Counted from the first letter of the stretch, positions 11,558 through 22,532 are shown. The stretch is 64,000 nucleotides of DNA from Zoroaster sp. YZ-2022 (GCA_029582265.1 CM055819.1:42113263-42177262); one strand, 5' to 3'. Numbers and translations are program-made. Notes: a model not told the origin generated them from the sequence alone.

Positions 11558-14500
11558 GTATATAAGTGTATAGCCTCACCCGTTTTACACTGTCTTTAAA
11601 ACTACAAAATGAATTCAGAAGTCAAGCCTTTCTTTATAATAGTAATTCACGCTTGTGGAGGAATTTTTTAAAGACAAAAATTCATTTTTAGTAAACAAAT
11701 GCATATAGTGGACGAGTGTACTGCAGACAAAAAAAATCGAGAGCGGGGTGACGCTCCCAAAAAACATTTCGCGCAAACGGCCAAATGCAAAATCCAATAT
11801 GGCCGCCATTTGCACATAAATAATACCTACCAGGGCGCGATTTGTTTTCTGCAAACGAGAATTGTCATCCCGCGATATTTCAGCCAATCATATGGCGCGT
11901 ATTTTAAGAGACGTAGGATTCATTAACATATGCATATTAGATGCAGGCAATCCGTACTTGCGCGCAAACATTTACAGTACATGTGTATGTACGATGTATA
12001 TACGCATGTACAATGTACTGTACGTGTATATCTGAGCGAAGCAGTAAGAACTCATATCGCGTATTGAACTCAGGGCTGTGTAATCCAAATTCCATGTACA
12101 CTGTATGTAGGTAAATGAAATAACCGTTTAGTGAGTTGAAATAACTTAGTGGTTATAAACACTTTATATAAATACATTTTAAATACTGATGCCTCTTTTC
12201 AGAGTATTATTTTAAAGCAATTAGAACCATACCCTATATTCATGGTCACACAATAATACAATTATACGGGGATGAAAGATAATTAAAAAGCAAGGACACA
12301 AACATATTGTACAAATCAGATCAACTTGTTTAATAATAAAGCATCAATCATTATATACACTGTTAATTTAAAGAAATGTTTATTATGTACATGTACAACA
12401 CAGTCCCAATGAATTATGTCCCACTCTCTTAATCTAAAAGAGTGAAAACCACTCTTTTAAAGAGCTATATGGCGGACAAGTCTTTTTGGAGTGTAAAACC
12501 CACTCTGATTCGAGTGAAAAATACAGTAAAAGGCTACCAATTCACTCTTTAATACACTACCAATTTTACTCTTTATCCACTCCAAAAAGACTTGTCCGCC
12601 ATATAGCTCTTTGAAAGAGTGGTTTTCACTCTTTTACATTAAGAGAGCACAAGTTGCATTTGAGATAATCAAATTTGTTACACAACTTAGTAATTAAATT
12701 AAGGGAGGAACACATATTTTATATACATGTATAACGGGATGACAAACTAGTCTCACATCATTCATAATTTATTAAATGTTTCTTTTGAAGCCTTTCTGTC
12801 TATAATTTCATTTTGATTGTTTTTTTTTTCAAAATGAATTTGCAAAGTTCACGACTAAACAATCTGAATGTATTTTCACTATTGCTGAAGCTTTCATAAT
12901 TATAGGCTGGAGTTATGCATCAACAAATACATTATCCCAACAAAAAAGAAATATTTTTTACTACAGTTCAAAGCTAAAATTACGTCTTAATTGTTAACCT
13001 GGAAACCCTGGTAAAATTTGAAAAACCATTTTTTTATGTTTTCTGAAAAGTGAGTAGACATTTACGGGTCAAGTCTGACTGTTAATAAATAGTTAATTCA
13101 AAGTTGATGACCAGTTGTGACAGACTGCCATTCGCATTCATGAAAATTTGTTTTGACATATTAACAGTTCATTTATAGTGTCACTTTCCTTCCGTTTTTC
13201 TGATTTGATTGATTTGATTCTGATTTGATTCAGTTATTTGTGACTGGATTATTGTACTTTCTTTCTGATTATTGTTTAATTCTTATCAGTTTACTTTATT
13301 GCATTTCCCACTTTTGTATTGTTGCTGATTCAGTTAGATCAGTTTGCTTACACTTTTACTGTAATGAGAGGTTTTAGAAATCATCTAGTTTCCACTAATC
13401 ATTTTGTTGTAAACCTTGTTGTTAAGGATGAATATTTCCGAGTTGTTTGTAAATTCATAGCTCACCATTGTTCAGTCACTGTGAGAAACCCTAAATTCAC
13501 TGTATCATCCTGGTTACAAGTAGACAAGATGTTAAGACCATTTAGGCTTATACCTTCAGCTGAGTAAAATTGCAATTTTCTTAGTTTCCATATCAATTGT
13601 TAGTACCGACAGTTATACTATTGTTAAATTTTATTGCAAACACACAGTGTGTGTGTATATTGTCTTTTCAGGCCATAGTATAACTGATATGTGAACACTT
13701 CACTATCATCAGCCAAGGTATGGTTCTGGGTGGGTTTGTTTACATTCCAAGTTTCTGGTAAAGTCATCAACTCCAGGTCTGGCTATAGGGACTTTGTTTT
13801 GATAGCTCATTAGTATGTTATGGCTCAGTAGCCAGAGATTTAAGTGTTTTTGGACTGATAGAAGACGCTTAATTTTATTAATAAATCATCCCACTTGTAG
13901 AAGAAATTTGTCACACAAGTAAATCCTCCATGTGTTCATTTTAGGGGTATTATCTTTAAAGTTGTTATTTGTGTACAACTTATTTAACTTAATATCTGGG
14001 TTACTCACAAAAAATCACAAGTAATTTTGTTTAACTTGAACATGGCTCATGATACCCTTACAGAGGTTGTTTGTTGTTATAAATTTGAAATAAAAATGGG
14101 ATCCTTGTCATTGGTAAGTGGAACACACGTCACGTGCCATCCTTTTTTATCCCATATAGGACAAATCTTCCAATATTTTGTCATCCACTTAGCAAAATAC
14201 TTTACTCAGTGAAATATTCTGCTACATTTTTGCTCAAATACATCTAATATTTGTATATTAAAATCCAAACAACACAATAAATGTTCACAATTGGCTTCAC
14301 AAACAATTTAAATAACTTTAATGATTTTGCTTTAAAAAACAAATCTGTGTCAAATACATGTACCATGGAATGGCTGATAATCTGAACAAAGGGGTAGGCC
14401 AACAATCAGCAGGCATAGTATTTCCTTTTTTTTAGTTAGTTTTCCCTATGGAAGTACAATTTGAGACACATTCGCTTACATTATGGGGTACATGGCCGCC

Positions 14501-17500
14501 GCGATCTTGGTACAATGGAAGGTAATAGGCTGTCGCGATTAGGAATTCATGAATATGTATGAAACGTCTGATTGGCTGAAATATCGTGGATGGCCCGCCA
14601 TCGGCGAAAAGCAACTCATTCCGCCATGCTACAAATTGTCCTGCCATTCTGGAAGATTTCCTGCCTGCTTAAAAAATCCACGACACCCTCAATCAATGTA
14701 TATGTATTATTTCAAACGAATGTTATTCTTTTTAGTTTGATTAATTTATGTATCGCTACGTCGCTGGCTTTGTATCTGGCGTTAATTACAATCTCAGTAT
14801 GTAACAGTTTGTGTAATGATATAGCTTTTAATACATAGACCTACATAATTATTATGTTCATGTACATCAAAACATGCATTGTCTAGTGCAAGCTCACATG
14901 ATTTTGTTTATGGTACAAACCGAGGACTTATAACAAAAAAGAAACAATGGGATCTCGATTGGCAGTTATTGGTTGGAAATGGGAGATGTCTAAACAGGGT
15001 CCAACAAGAAAGGCAACAATGGGATGTTCTCAGTTACACCATAAACAAACATGATTGTAGCGGATTGCATTCGCTTGGGGAATTCTCTTTTGAGTCTTTT
15101 TGGTAATTCCTGGTTTATGAGAGACTATATGGATTTCACAAATGGGAGATGTCAACAGTCAAGTTGTTGATTACCCCCCCCCAAAAAAAACCCACAAACA
15201 AACAAACAAACACCCCAACACCCCAACAGACAAACAAACATCTATTGCTGCTAAATTACCCCCAAAAACCCACAAACAAACAAACACCCCAACAAACAAA
15301 CAAACAAACACCTATTGCTGCTAAATTATCCCCCCCCCCAAACAAGCCCACAAACAAACAAACACCCCAACACCCCAACAAACAAACAAACAAACAACCC
15401 AACAAACACCTATTGATGCTAAATACAGCAGGTAAATGCATACACAACTCATTACATGTTTAATGAATATACAGCTGAGGTACAGACAACAGCTAGTCGT
15501 TTGTTAACATGTTTTGTTATTGTTTTTATCAACCAGGATGCATTTTTTTCAGCACACAATAATTGCTATTGTATACTCACGTTGACCCATCAATAAAATG
15601 TCTCCTTGGAAAGAATAGGACATTTGTGTAGTATCATCTGGAACGTTTTTCATTTCCCGTTAAGCATAGAAACCAACTTTTGGAAGAATTCATTCCACCC
15701 ATTTTGTTGTTCTAGACTTTATTATTTGCAGCATTGGTTATTAAACAATCATTGCGGGAAGTTTATTGATGCTCTTTGATTGAAAATGTATACACATTGT
15801 TCTAGTTGCCGACTGTATCAAGTTTGCATGGCGTCGGGTGCCGACTTTCGGTTAACCGGTTAACCGACCGTAAAAGTTTCGGTTAAACGGTTAAGCGAAC
15901 TAACTGGTAACTCCCAGCATTATTGTAATCACAGGACCAATAGCTGCTCCCCTTGGAAACCACTTTGGTGTTCGGTTCGTAGTCATGATAAGTGGTTTAA
16001 TGGTTGGTGCTGCCTTCATAATTTCGTCTTACACATCTTCAGTGGTCGTTATGACAGGTGTGTTGGCCTTACTAGCAGGTGAGTACAGTACATGTAAAGT
16101 AGGCTTATTTCATAAACGGTTTAGTCAGTTTATATGATTGTCAGTTTCCTTATTCGATTAAAATGGCGAGTCTGAGGTCTAATATGAAGCTGGTCCAATA
16201 ACTGGGTGTTTTGTGACATGTGAAATGTCTTGTGACATTTTTTTCCAGTGGTGGTGTTTTATATATTTTTGATTCAAAGTTTGTAAAGGTCAGTTCATAC
16301 GTCACGCAAACGCGAATGCGAAGCGAAATGTGACGTTGAAACCTGATATTCGCACGCGGAATAATTTGCATAGGTAGTATTTCGTGTTGAAACACAGATA
16401 TAGCCTAAATTTGCTCTGCTCACGTCGTAGCCCTCTAGCGGTCAAATTGCACCCAGTGTCTTCAAGGCTCACTTTGGCGTAAAGTGACTAAAAATGTATC
16501 AAACACCCAGATATTGGAAATTAAAAGAAAGAAAAGTGATATTAACTTGGAAACAGTGTTGTTCATAATGTTTTCATAATATTAAAACAGTTCCTATTTC
16601 ATAGGACCTTTTGTGATTTGATAAGACACGCTATTATTTGCTTTCAAAATTTGCTTGGATCAAGAAAGATGTCATGACTTCAAGAATGATTTTGACTACG
16701 GTATTTCATTTTCGTACATAGTTCAGAAACAGTAAAATCTCAGTTTTGGGAAAAGTAAATATCGAACTACATCAAGAGAAAAATTGGATTGCTATTTTAA
16801 GAATATTTTCCATCTTTCTTCAATAGCTCCTGGTGTTGGTATGGCTAATATTATTTGCAGAGAGATGATTGGCCGATACTATGAAGAACACTGCACCACA
16901 CCATTCATGGTCTCTCAAAGCGGTGCCGCTCTGGCGTTTGTGATGTTCGCACCGCTCTCTCAGCTGCTGCTGGATACGTACGGATGGAGGGGTTCACTCT
17001 TATTAATGGGTGCAATATTTTTGCATCTCACCGTGTGTGGCGCACTACTGCGGTTCCCTTCAACCAACGATATGGAAGTCAACGGGGAGGGCGGGCTCTA
17101 CTCGCGTCTTGACACCGACTCCAGTACCCAAGAGGAGGGAACATCAAACCAGACTATCGCCAGAGAAACAACCTTCAAATCAATTCTTAAATCGGTTCAG
17201 AAGAAGCTGAACACGGACCTTTTTGTGAACACTCATTACTGGCTCGTGGCGCTGATGTATATCTTTATCCTATTACCATATTACGCCTGGGTCATATACT
17301 TCGTCCCACACTCTCAATCAAAGGGCTTTTTACCCGCTGAAGCGGTGCAGTTTACAATGGTTTTTGGCGTTTGGAAGTTGTTTGCAGGAACTGTTATTGG
17401 CCCCCTTGTTGATAAGTACAATATTATTGGCCCGAATACGTTTATGGGGATATCGATTCTCATGGTGACTCTGTATTACTTTATCGACCCTTTTCTGGTG

Positions 17501-19667
17501 TCGTTTTGGCCGAATATCGCAAATCTCGCCGTTTATGGTTGTTTCATGGCACTCGCGCTATCGTTGGTTGATGTAATCATGCTTGAAGTGATGGGTGTCG
17601 ACCAACTGGGAAGTGCTTTCGGCTGGATGGCAATGAAAGGCGGCATTCTACGTTTTTTGCTTCTGTTCATACCAGGTACGTGTTAGATAAATATTCGATT
17701 ACTAACATTCGAAACCGAATTCATGGGATCACGTGTATTACATGTCGACTTAATCATGTTGGCAACTCGATACGTACTACGTGTGCGCATTGGTAGTACA
17801 TGCATTATTTTCGAACAAAGAAAATTTGAGCGAACAAAGAAAATTTGGCTGATGCCAGACTCGAACCCGCGTCCTCTCGAACACCGTACGAATGCTCTAC
17901 CAACTGAGCTAACCAGCCCCAATGTAGGTGGGCGGTCCACTTATGCCAATTATCTGTTGCTCTATGGGGACCAGGTCAGAGGCCAAACCATATCTGCCGA
18001 GTAGCCACGGATCAAGCCCTGGTCAGATGCAAACAACCTGGGTAACGGCAGTGAGCGGGGATCACACAACTTGGGACACAAGCCTTTTACGTGGTTGTAG
18101 ACAAAGTAGATTTATAGGAAGGAACTGACCTGAATATGATATAAACGGGTAGCGTGCAAAGAAAATTGGCTGATGCCGGACTCGAACCCGCGACCTCTCG
18201 AATACCGTACGAGCTCTCTACCAACTGAGCTAACCAGCCCCTATGTTGGTGAGCGGTCCACTTATGCCAATTATCTATTGCTCTATGGGGCCAGGTCAGA
18301 GGCCAAACCATATCTACCGAGTAGCCAGGGATCAAGCCCCGGTCAGATGCAAACAGCCTGGGTAACGGCAGTAGCGGGGATCACACAACCACATAAAAGA
18401 CCGTTACCTTTTATGTGGTTGTACACAGAATAAATATACAGGAAGAAACTGACCTGACTATATATTATACGAGAAGTGAGCAAAGAAAAATTGGCTGATG
18501 CTGGACTCGAACCTGCGACCTCTCGAATACCGTACGAGTGCTCTACCAACTGAGCTAACCAGCCCCTATGTTGGTGGGCGGTCCACCTATGCCAATTATC
18601 TACTCTCTTAATGTACAAAAAGTGAAAACCACTCTTTCAAAGAGCTATATGGCGGACAAGTCTTTTTGGAGTGGATAAAGAGTAAAATTGGTACCGTAGT
18701 GTATAAAGAGTTAATTGGTAGCCTTTTACTGTATTATTTACTCGAATCAGAGTGGGTTTTACACTCCAAAAAGACTTGTCCTCCATATAGCTCTTTAAAA
18801 GAGTGGTTTTCACTATTTTACATAAGATATTATTGCTCTATGGGGCCAGGTATGAGGCCAAACCATATCTGCCGAGAAGCCAGGGATCAAGCCCCGGTCA
18901 GATACAAACAGCCTGGGTAACGGCAGTAGCGGGGATCACACAACCACATCAAAGACCGTTACCTTTTATGTGGTTGTACACAGAATACATATACAGGAAG
19001 AAACAGACCTGAAAATATTATATAATTATACGAGAAGTGAGCAAAGAAAAATTGGCTAATGCTGGACTCGAACCTGCGACCACTCGAATACCGTACGAGT
19101 GCTCTACCAACTGAGCTAACCAGCCCCTATGTTGGTGGGCGGTCCACTTATGCCAATTATCTATTGCTCTATGGGGGCTAGGTCAGAGGCCAAACCATAA
19201 TTTGCCAAGTGGCCAGGGATCAAGCCCCGGTAAGATACATATATGTATATGTATGTTTGTATTAAAATCGAATTACAGTGGAGAAAATTAGATTATCCTA
19301 GACTGGTCTCTGTCTTTATCCAGTCAAGAATAAAGACGGGCTCTGGGCGTATCATTCCATAGGGATTTCATTGAATACGTTGTGCCGAAGATCTTACGTC
19401 ATGCACATTTCGATGATAACAACTAAGGTTAAAGTTGAACATTCCTAAAACTGAGAGGCCGGTATATGGCATCATGAAGCGTTGATTTAAATATTCGTGC
19501 TGAGATGCAACTTGATTTTGAATGATTGTAAATGTTTGTTCTCTTTCAGGTTTAATCTACGACCGTAGAGGAGCTATACATTGGCCTATATGTTGATGGG
19601 AGTCATCCATGTTATACCCGCTGGTGCATTGCTGTGTCTTTGTTGGCTCCAACGGAAAAAGAAATGA
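11334..19667 (+). CDS. Monocarboxylate-transporter-like gene (SLC16/MFS), 4 exons, frameshifted
   Basis: I assemble four exons: 11334-11557, 15935-16078, 16827-17675 and 19550-19667, all with GT-AG boundaries and compatible phases (G|GA, G|CT, G|GT). Together they would encode about 445 residues, normal for the SLC16 family of 12-helix major-facilitator transporters in the plasma membrane, which carry monocarboxylates or related solutes with protons. Exons 1 and 2 cover TM1 to about TM4, exon 3 the rest of the N-terminal bundle, the long hydrophilic central loop and most of the C-terminal bundle, exon 4 the last helix and a basic tail (QRKKK then stop). Two single-event frameshifts are present: near the start of exon 1 (absent from copy 2) and in exon 4, where one base is missing after GTAGAGGA. 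Substrate cannot be told from sequence. Either a recently broken copy or assembly indels. Confidence 0.85.
11976..12983. mobile_element. 1-kb segment present only in duplicate copy 1
   Basis: In copy 2 the sequence GCAAACATTTAC joins directly to GTCTTAATTG; here 1008 bases lie between, bounded by TTAC on both sides. It contains a complete family-B palindromic MITE (12424-12647). Whether the whole block is one inserted element or was deleted from copy 2 by short homology is not clear, because the outer ends do not form an obvious inverted repeat. Confidence 0.75.
12424..12647. mobile_element. Palindromic foldback MITE, family B (copy 1)
   Basis: Begins CTCTCTTAAT and ends ATTAAGAGAG; the two halves are almost complete inverted copies (about 100-bp arms) containing AGAGCTATATGGCGGACAAG and its complement, around a short AT-rich middle. 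No coding capacity. Copies at 18603-18830 and 57012-57235 show TA flanks, as for Tc1/mariner-type elements. Confidence 0.92.
15170..15425. repeat. Composite CAAA-rich minisatellite
   Basis: Three copies of an approximately 85-bp unit made of a C run, a (CAAA)n tract, ACACCCCAACA blocks and the non-simple end CCTATTGCTGCTAAATT. It lies in transporter intron 1. Open frames here (15142-15463) only reflect the absence of stops in CAAA repeats. Confidence 0.9.
15846..15905. repeat. Nested GGTTAACC palindromes
   Basis: CGGTTAACCGGTTAACCG is a perfect palindrome, followed 20 bases on by further CGGTTAA copies. It may be the end of a foldback element; no partner end was found nearby. Confidence 0.5.
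15935..16078 (+). CDS. Transporter exon 2
   Basis: Acceptor ATCACAG at 15928-15934 and donor GTGAGT at 16079. The frame reads PIAAPLGNHFGVRFVVMISG and continues as a hydrophobic helix ending LALLAG. This matches the TM3-TM4 region of SLC16 proteins, including the loop with Arg that follows TM2. Confidence 0.85.
16827..17675 (+). CDS. Transporter exon 3, main membrane domain
   Basis: This 283-codon exon is fully open. It starts after TTCAATAG with APGVGMANIICREMIGRYY, the SLC16 glycine-rich TM4-TM5 segment, has helices ending LLRFPSTND, a charged Ser/Thr/Glu-rich loop (SRLDTDSSTQEEGTSNQ), then helices beginning TDLFVNTHYWLVALMYIF and a FGVWKLFAGTVIGPLVDKYN segment typical of TM8 and its loop. 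Donor GTACGT at 17676. The best-preserved part of the gene. Confidence 0.92.
17847..17918 (-). tRNA. tRNA-like gene copy 1 (possibly pseudogene)
   Basis: 72 nt on the minus strand with exact cloverleaf spacing: 7-bp acceptor stem (GGCTGGT with ATCAGCC), D arm with a perfect A box (TAGCTCAGTTGG), T arm with B box (GGTTCGAGTC). The anticodon-loop positions read ACGGTGT, so anticodon GGT by position, but position 33 is C instead of the universal U, 31-39 and the middle T-stem pair mismatch. Probably a pol III-competent tRNA pseudogene or tRNA-like RNA, antisense in a transporter intron. Confidence 0.6.
18168..18239 (-). tRNA. tRNA-like gene copy 2 (possibly pseudogene)
   Basis: Second 72-nt cloverleaf of the same family, with acceptor, A box and B box intact; D-stem end reads GAGA instead of GAGC. 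The anticodon loop is ACGGTAT, with C at position 33. A T-rich stretch (TTTTC) follows the 3' end, suitable as a pol III terminator. Confidence 0.6.
18493..18564 (-). tRNA. tRNA-like gene copy 3 (possibly pseudogene)
   Basis: 72 nt; the acceptor stem, D arm and boxes are intact, the anticodon stem CTCGT/TCGAG has four pairs and one U-U, and the loop ACGGTAT is identical to copies 2 and 4. T stem GCAGG/CCAGC keeps the central mismatch while both bases differ from copy 1. TTTTTC follows the 3' end. Confidence 0.6.
18603..18830. mobile_element. Palindromic foldback MITE, family B (copy 2), with empty site
   Basis: Inserted in the array unit at CCAATTATC-TA-TTGCTCTATGG. The uninterrupted version is seen in the neighbouring units (18263 and 19155 regions), so insertion with a duplicated TA (18601-18602 and 18831-18832) is directly demonstrated. 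The right end has lost a few bases (ACATAAGATAT instead of ACATTAAGAGAG). Confidence 0.93.
19054..19125 (-). tRNA. tRNA-like gene copy 4 (possibly pseudogene)
   Basis: 72 nt, nearly identical to copy 3; one acceptor change gives ATTAGCC, which still pairs through G-U. Same ACGGTAT loop. It ends the tandem array. Confidence 0.6.
19550..19667 (+). CDS. Transporter exon 4, C-terminus (1-base deletion)
   Basis: Acceptor TCTCTTTCAG. It opens LIYDRRG, the conserved end of the TM11 loop, and after a one-base gap continues in the next frame as YMLMGVIHVIPAGALLCLC with a QRKKK tail and TGA at 19665. Read literally, the frame stops early at TGA inside GTTGATGG. Confidence 0.8.
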
Positions 19668-19693
19668 TGTATGGATATATTGCACAACACCCA

Positions 19694-20199
19694 ATAGACC
19701 TTATGCATATGACGTCACAAACTGAAGAGCGCCCTCTTCAGAGACAAAAGAAGGACACTTCATGGGCCACGCCAATTGATCTTCAATAATGGTGATCAAT
19801 GGCCGCCGGCGATTTTTTTCTTCAGCAGAGTTTGTCCACTATATGCATTTGTATATCTAAAAATTAATTGGACTTTATTTTCCTTTAAAAAATTCTGATT
19901 TATTATTACATAGAAAGGCTTTGCTTCTGAATTAATTTTGTATTTAAAAATATATAAACATTTTATGAAAACGTTGAAAAACCTTGTCTTGAACTCGGTA
20001 CCTCCTACTTTCAAGGCGAGCGTTCTAACCAGTATAGACTATTGGTGAATTAATTATTGAAGAACCTTTTTAAAATGAGACTTCTATGCCAATTTCTAAG
20101 CAATTAGCGAAGTGTGGTGCAGAAAAAAATAACTGGCCGCGCCTTTGAGTGTCTGAACGAGGGCGCTGTTTAGTTTGTGACGTCATGCATAATGTCTAT
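19694..20199. mobile_element. TIR element with CRE motifs and tRNA-like core
   Basis: About 45-bp imperfect terminal inverted repeats (left ATAGACCTTATGCATATGAC, right the complement of TATAGACATTATGCATGAC), each containing a full TGACGTCA palindrome and an AGCGCCCTC block. The interior has a minus-strand tRNA-like stretch at about 19985-20035 (A-box-like CTGGTTAGAAC, AGTAGGAGGT, B-box-like GAGTTCAAGA). A shorter relative is nested at 44395-44570. Confidence 0.75.
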
Positions 20200-20203
20200 A
20201 CTC

Positions 20204-20775
20204 GGGGGTATTAAACCCAATTTTTTTTAGATGCCCCTCAAAATATGTACCAACCTATAAGAAACAAGGAAAAAATACTCAAAAAAATCATTTGAGAGCG
20301 TTACCCCACTGTACATGCCCCCTGAAGATTTATTTTTGTGAATAATATTATTATTAAAAACAAACTTACCCAACTAAAGGTCACTGCCCAACTTTGCCAG
20401 CAAACAATCCTTTTAGATGATATGATGTATGTACATTTACTAACCTAAATATATAATTGTCTTAATTGAGTTAAAACCCATCAACCATGTCAACAAACCA
20501 CGAACAGCTGATTAGTAACCATTATGTGTGGTACATAATCACATACACAGTCTGGTAACCACCATTATATATGTCTCTACAGTGCAGGAGTCAGGGAATC
20601 ATTACGTTAAACTGACAACAGAGGGCGCCCTTCAACCAAAACTTTCAGGGTCATGTACAGGGGGTTAGAAATATCAAATGTTTATTTTAATGAGTTAGTC
20701 TTGTTTCTAATAGGCCTGTACATGTTTTGAGGGGGGCAGAATATAAAAAAGTTAAAAAAGTGAAATAATACACCC
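20204..20775. mobile_element. TIR element, about 570 bp, non-coding
   Basis: Ends GGGGGTATTA and the complement of TAATACACCC; the inverted similarity extends about 75 bases inward, including CCCCTCAAAA and the following ATGTAC and AGAAACAAG blocks. It directly abuts the previous element. No open frame worth naming. Confidence 0.65.
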
Positions 20776-20974
20776 TATATATACGCCAACATTATAAACA
20801 GGGGGAGTTTCATAAAGAATGTGAAACAATTAATCTTATCTATTTACCTTAAGTCACAATTATTAAACCAAAATACACCACAGTTAATTGTAGAATTGCG
20901 TTTCATGAAATTAATCTTAGCGTAAGATTATTCGAGTTTAAGATAAGATTGACTTTAGTGAATAAGCATAATGA

Positions 20975-21070
20975 CAACTAATTACTACTCAATAGAGAAT
21001 TTCACATGGTGTCACCACAATTAGTCTTAATTATCCTCTTCACCATGCAAAGCTACAAGTTTTACCCATA
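20975..21070 (+). repeat. Penelope-like 3' tail fragment
   Basis: Contains TTTCACATGGTGTCACC and CACCATGCAAAGCTACAAG, shared in the same order with 42290-42340 and, inverted, 7900-7960. A partial relative lies at 25100-25160. Confidence 0.5.
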
Positions 21071-21256
21071 GTTAGCAAGAGATTTTGCTCAAAATTAAAC
21101 ATTTTACGCCGAAAGTATTTAAAAGGAATATATCTTGATTTGTTGATTTTTATCAGTGTTTTTGAATAATTACAGTATTTAAAACAAACATTGGAATTGT
21201 ACTGGCGGTAGTCAATAGTCTGGCAACCGTAACTATGGCTGTGATGAAGGACAGTG

Positions 21257-21512
21257 CGTCCCTAATTTGCCATAGTGACCAATCCGACTTTTTTCAATTT
21301 TAAGTTTTCCCGCCCATTAGTACATTCAGGAAGAGACCTACAATTGTATCTAATCCACATGCATGTATTCCTTATAGTTTTGGAGATAGAGCATGCATTC
21401 AAATGACGAATGCTCTAACTGGCTTTTTTTGTAATTTGGCAAAGTGACCAATACCGCATTGGTCACTATGCCAACTTAATTCGGGATTGGTCACTATGGC
21501 AAATTAGGGACG
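21257..21512. mobile_element. MITE with 29-bp near-perfect TIRs
   Basis: Starts CGTCCCTAATTTGCCATAGT and ends with its reverse complement at 21484-21512; a further inner GGTCACTATG copy lies at about 21463. 256 bp, no coding capacity. Confidence 0.85.
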
Positions 21513-22264
21513 AGTTAGCATATCACTGGTTAGCCGGTGCGTGTGCACTACTGGCTCCATTCTAGTATTAACAGTTACCAGGAAAGTGTTTTTCACTTTG
21601 ACAAACCTTGAGTAAGATGCCCTACGAAAATATTTTTTCAGGTAGAAAAAACTCCTCATACTTATTGATAAGTGCAGCAAGAGATTAAAAACATATGAAA
21701 CGTATGGTATTTGGAATCCAGCAGTTAGAATGTCTATACACACGTCGGTGTAGGGCAAAATTAAATCAATTGTTGTTTATCTCCCGACGCAAGAATTTCA
21801 CCAACCTTGCATATAAGGCGTCGACATTTTTAATTTTCTTTTTCTGTTTTGCTATCAAACGATGTCCAAATGCAGCCAAAATTGCCGGATCGATTGGAAT
21901 TCTGCCGTGCTGTATTTTAAACGACTTTTTCACATAGGGGTATGAACGTTTGCCCGATTTGTGAGGCCTCTCTTAGCCACCATACTTTGTATATGGCAAA
22001 TTCTGTCTGCTTCCAATAACCACGTATACATGTATCACATATTTCCACCTTTTTCTTTTTGTTTTCTTTTGTTTTCTTTTTTTTTTGGGGAGAGGGGGAC
22101 CTAAAATGACTTTATTTAATTATTCAAGCGACGCCGCGACCGTACCATTGTGATATGTTTGTAAAGTAAAAAGCACGATAAGAACGAGGCGAATACAAAA
22201 CCTCTATAAGAGTTATTTCATGTTCCATTGTGTTGACTATATAATTATGATGCTTAAGACAATA

Positions 22265-22532
22265 CACTGTAAAATGGTGTTTAGAATCTAAACACACGCA
22301 AAATAAACGCGGTTATAGGAATGCGTTTAAATGCTAAACGGCCATCCTCTGTACATGTCACAAAGCTAAACGTGCTTAGCTTTTTGACGCCTGTTCATAT
22401 GGTTTTTAGCATTCAAACACACATCTCAGAAAAGCACAATCTGAACATGTTTTAGGCTAAATATGTGAAAAAAGTGAGTACAAGCTAAGTGTTTAGAAAT
22501 GTGATTAAAGTCTAAATACCATTTTTATAGTG
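22265..22532. mobile_element. 268-bp MITE with CACTG termini and TA flanks
   Basis: Left end CACTGTAAAATGGTGTTTAG, right end the complement of CACTATAAAAATGGTATTTA; flanked by TA on each side (22263-22264, 22533-22534). The subterminal regions repeat TTTAGAATCTAAAC-like motifs. The CACTGTAAAA end is shared with the termini at 31372 and 48639. Confidence 0.8.

Larger units (their letters stand above)
10545..14034. repeat. Duplicated segment, copy 1 (partner 60546-63081)
   Basis: Both copies run colinearly through ATAAAGGCCTCTGAAAATGC, transporter exon 1, a GGCCGCCATTTGCACATAAA intronic block and the TCACTATCATCAGCCAAGG block, up to a TTAA site. They are nearly identical by eye apart from many short indels and two large presence/absence differences: 11976-12983 is present only here, and a piggyBac element is present only in copy 2. 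Identity also covers intronic and upstream DNA, so the duplication is recent or allelic. Confidence 0.93.
17840..19225. repeat. Tandem array of ~320-bp units with antisense tRNA-like genes
   Basis: Each unit holds one minus-strand tRNA-like gene, a GGTGGGCGGTCCACTTATGC spacer, a GCTCTATGGGG-CCAGGTCAGAGGCC block, GATCAAGCCCCGGTCAGATG, and a TTTATGTGGTTGTA inverted repeat. Four units are seen; the third is enlarged by the family-B MITE at 18603-18830. The array lies in the last intron of the transporter gene, on the opposite strand. Confidence 0.85.

Noticed and set aside
13319..13567. 82-codon frame in duplicate copy 1
   Set aside because: The corresponding place in copy 2 (about 62340-62585) is frameshifted and carries no sign of codon-level constraint.
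17847..19125. Four functional threonine (GGT) tRNA genes
   Set aside because: Position 33 is C, two stem mismatches are shared, and animal nuclear genomes normally decode this box with AGT; kept as tRNA-like only.
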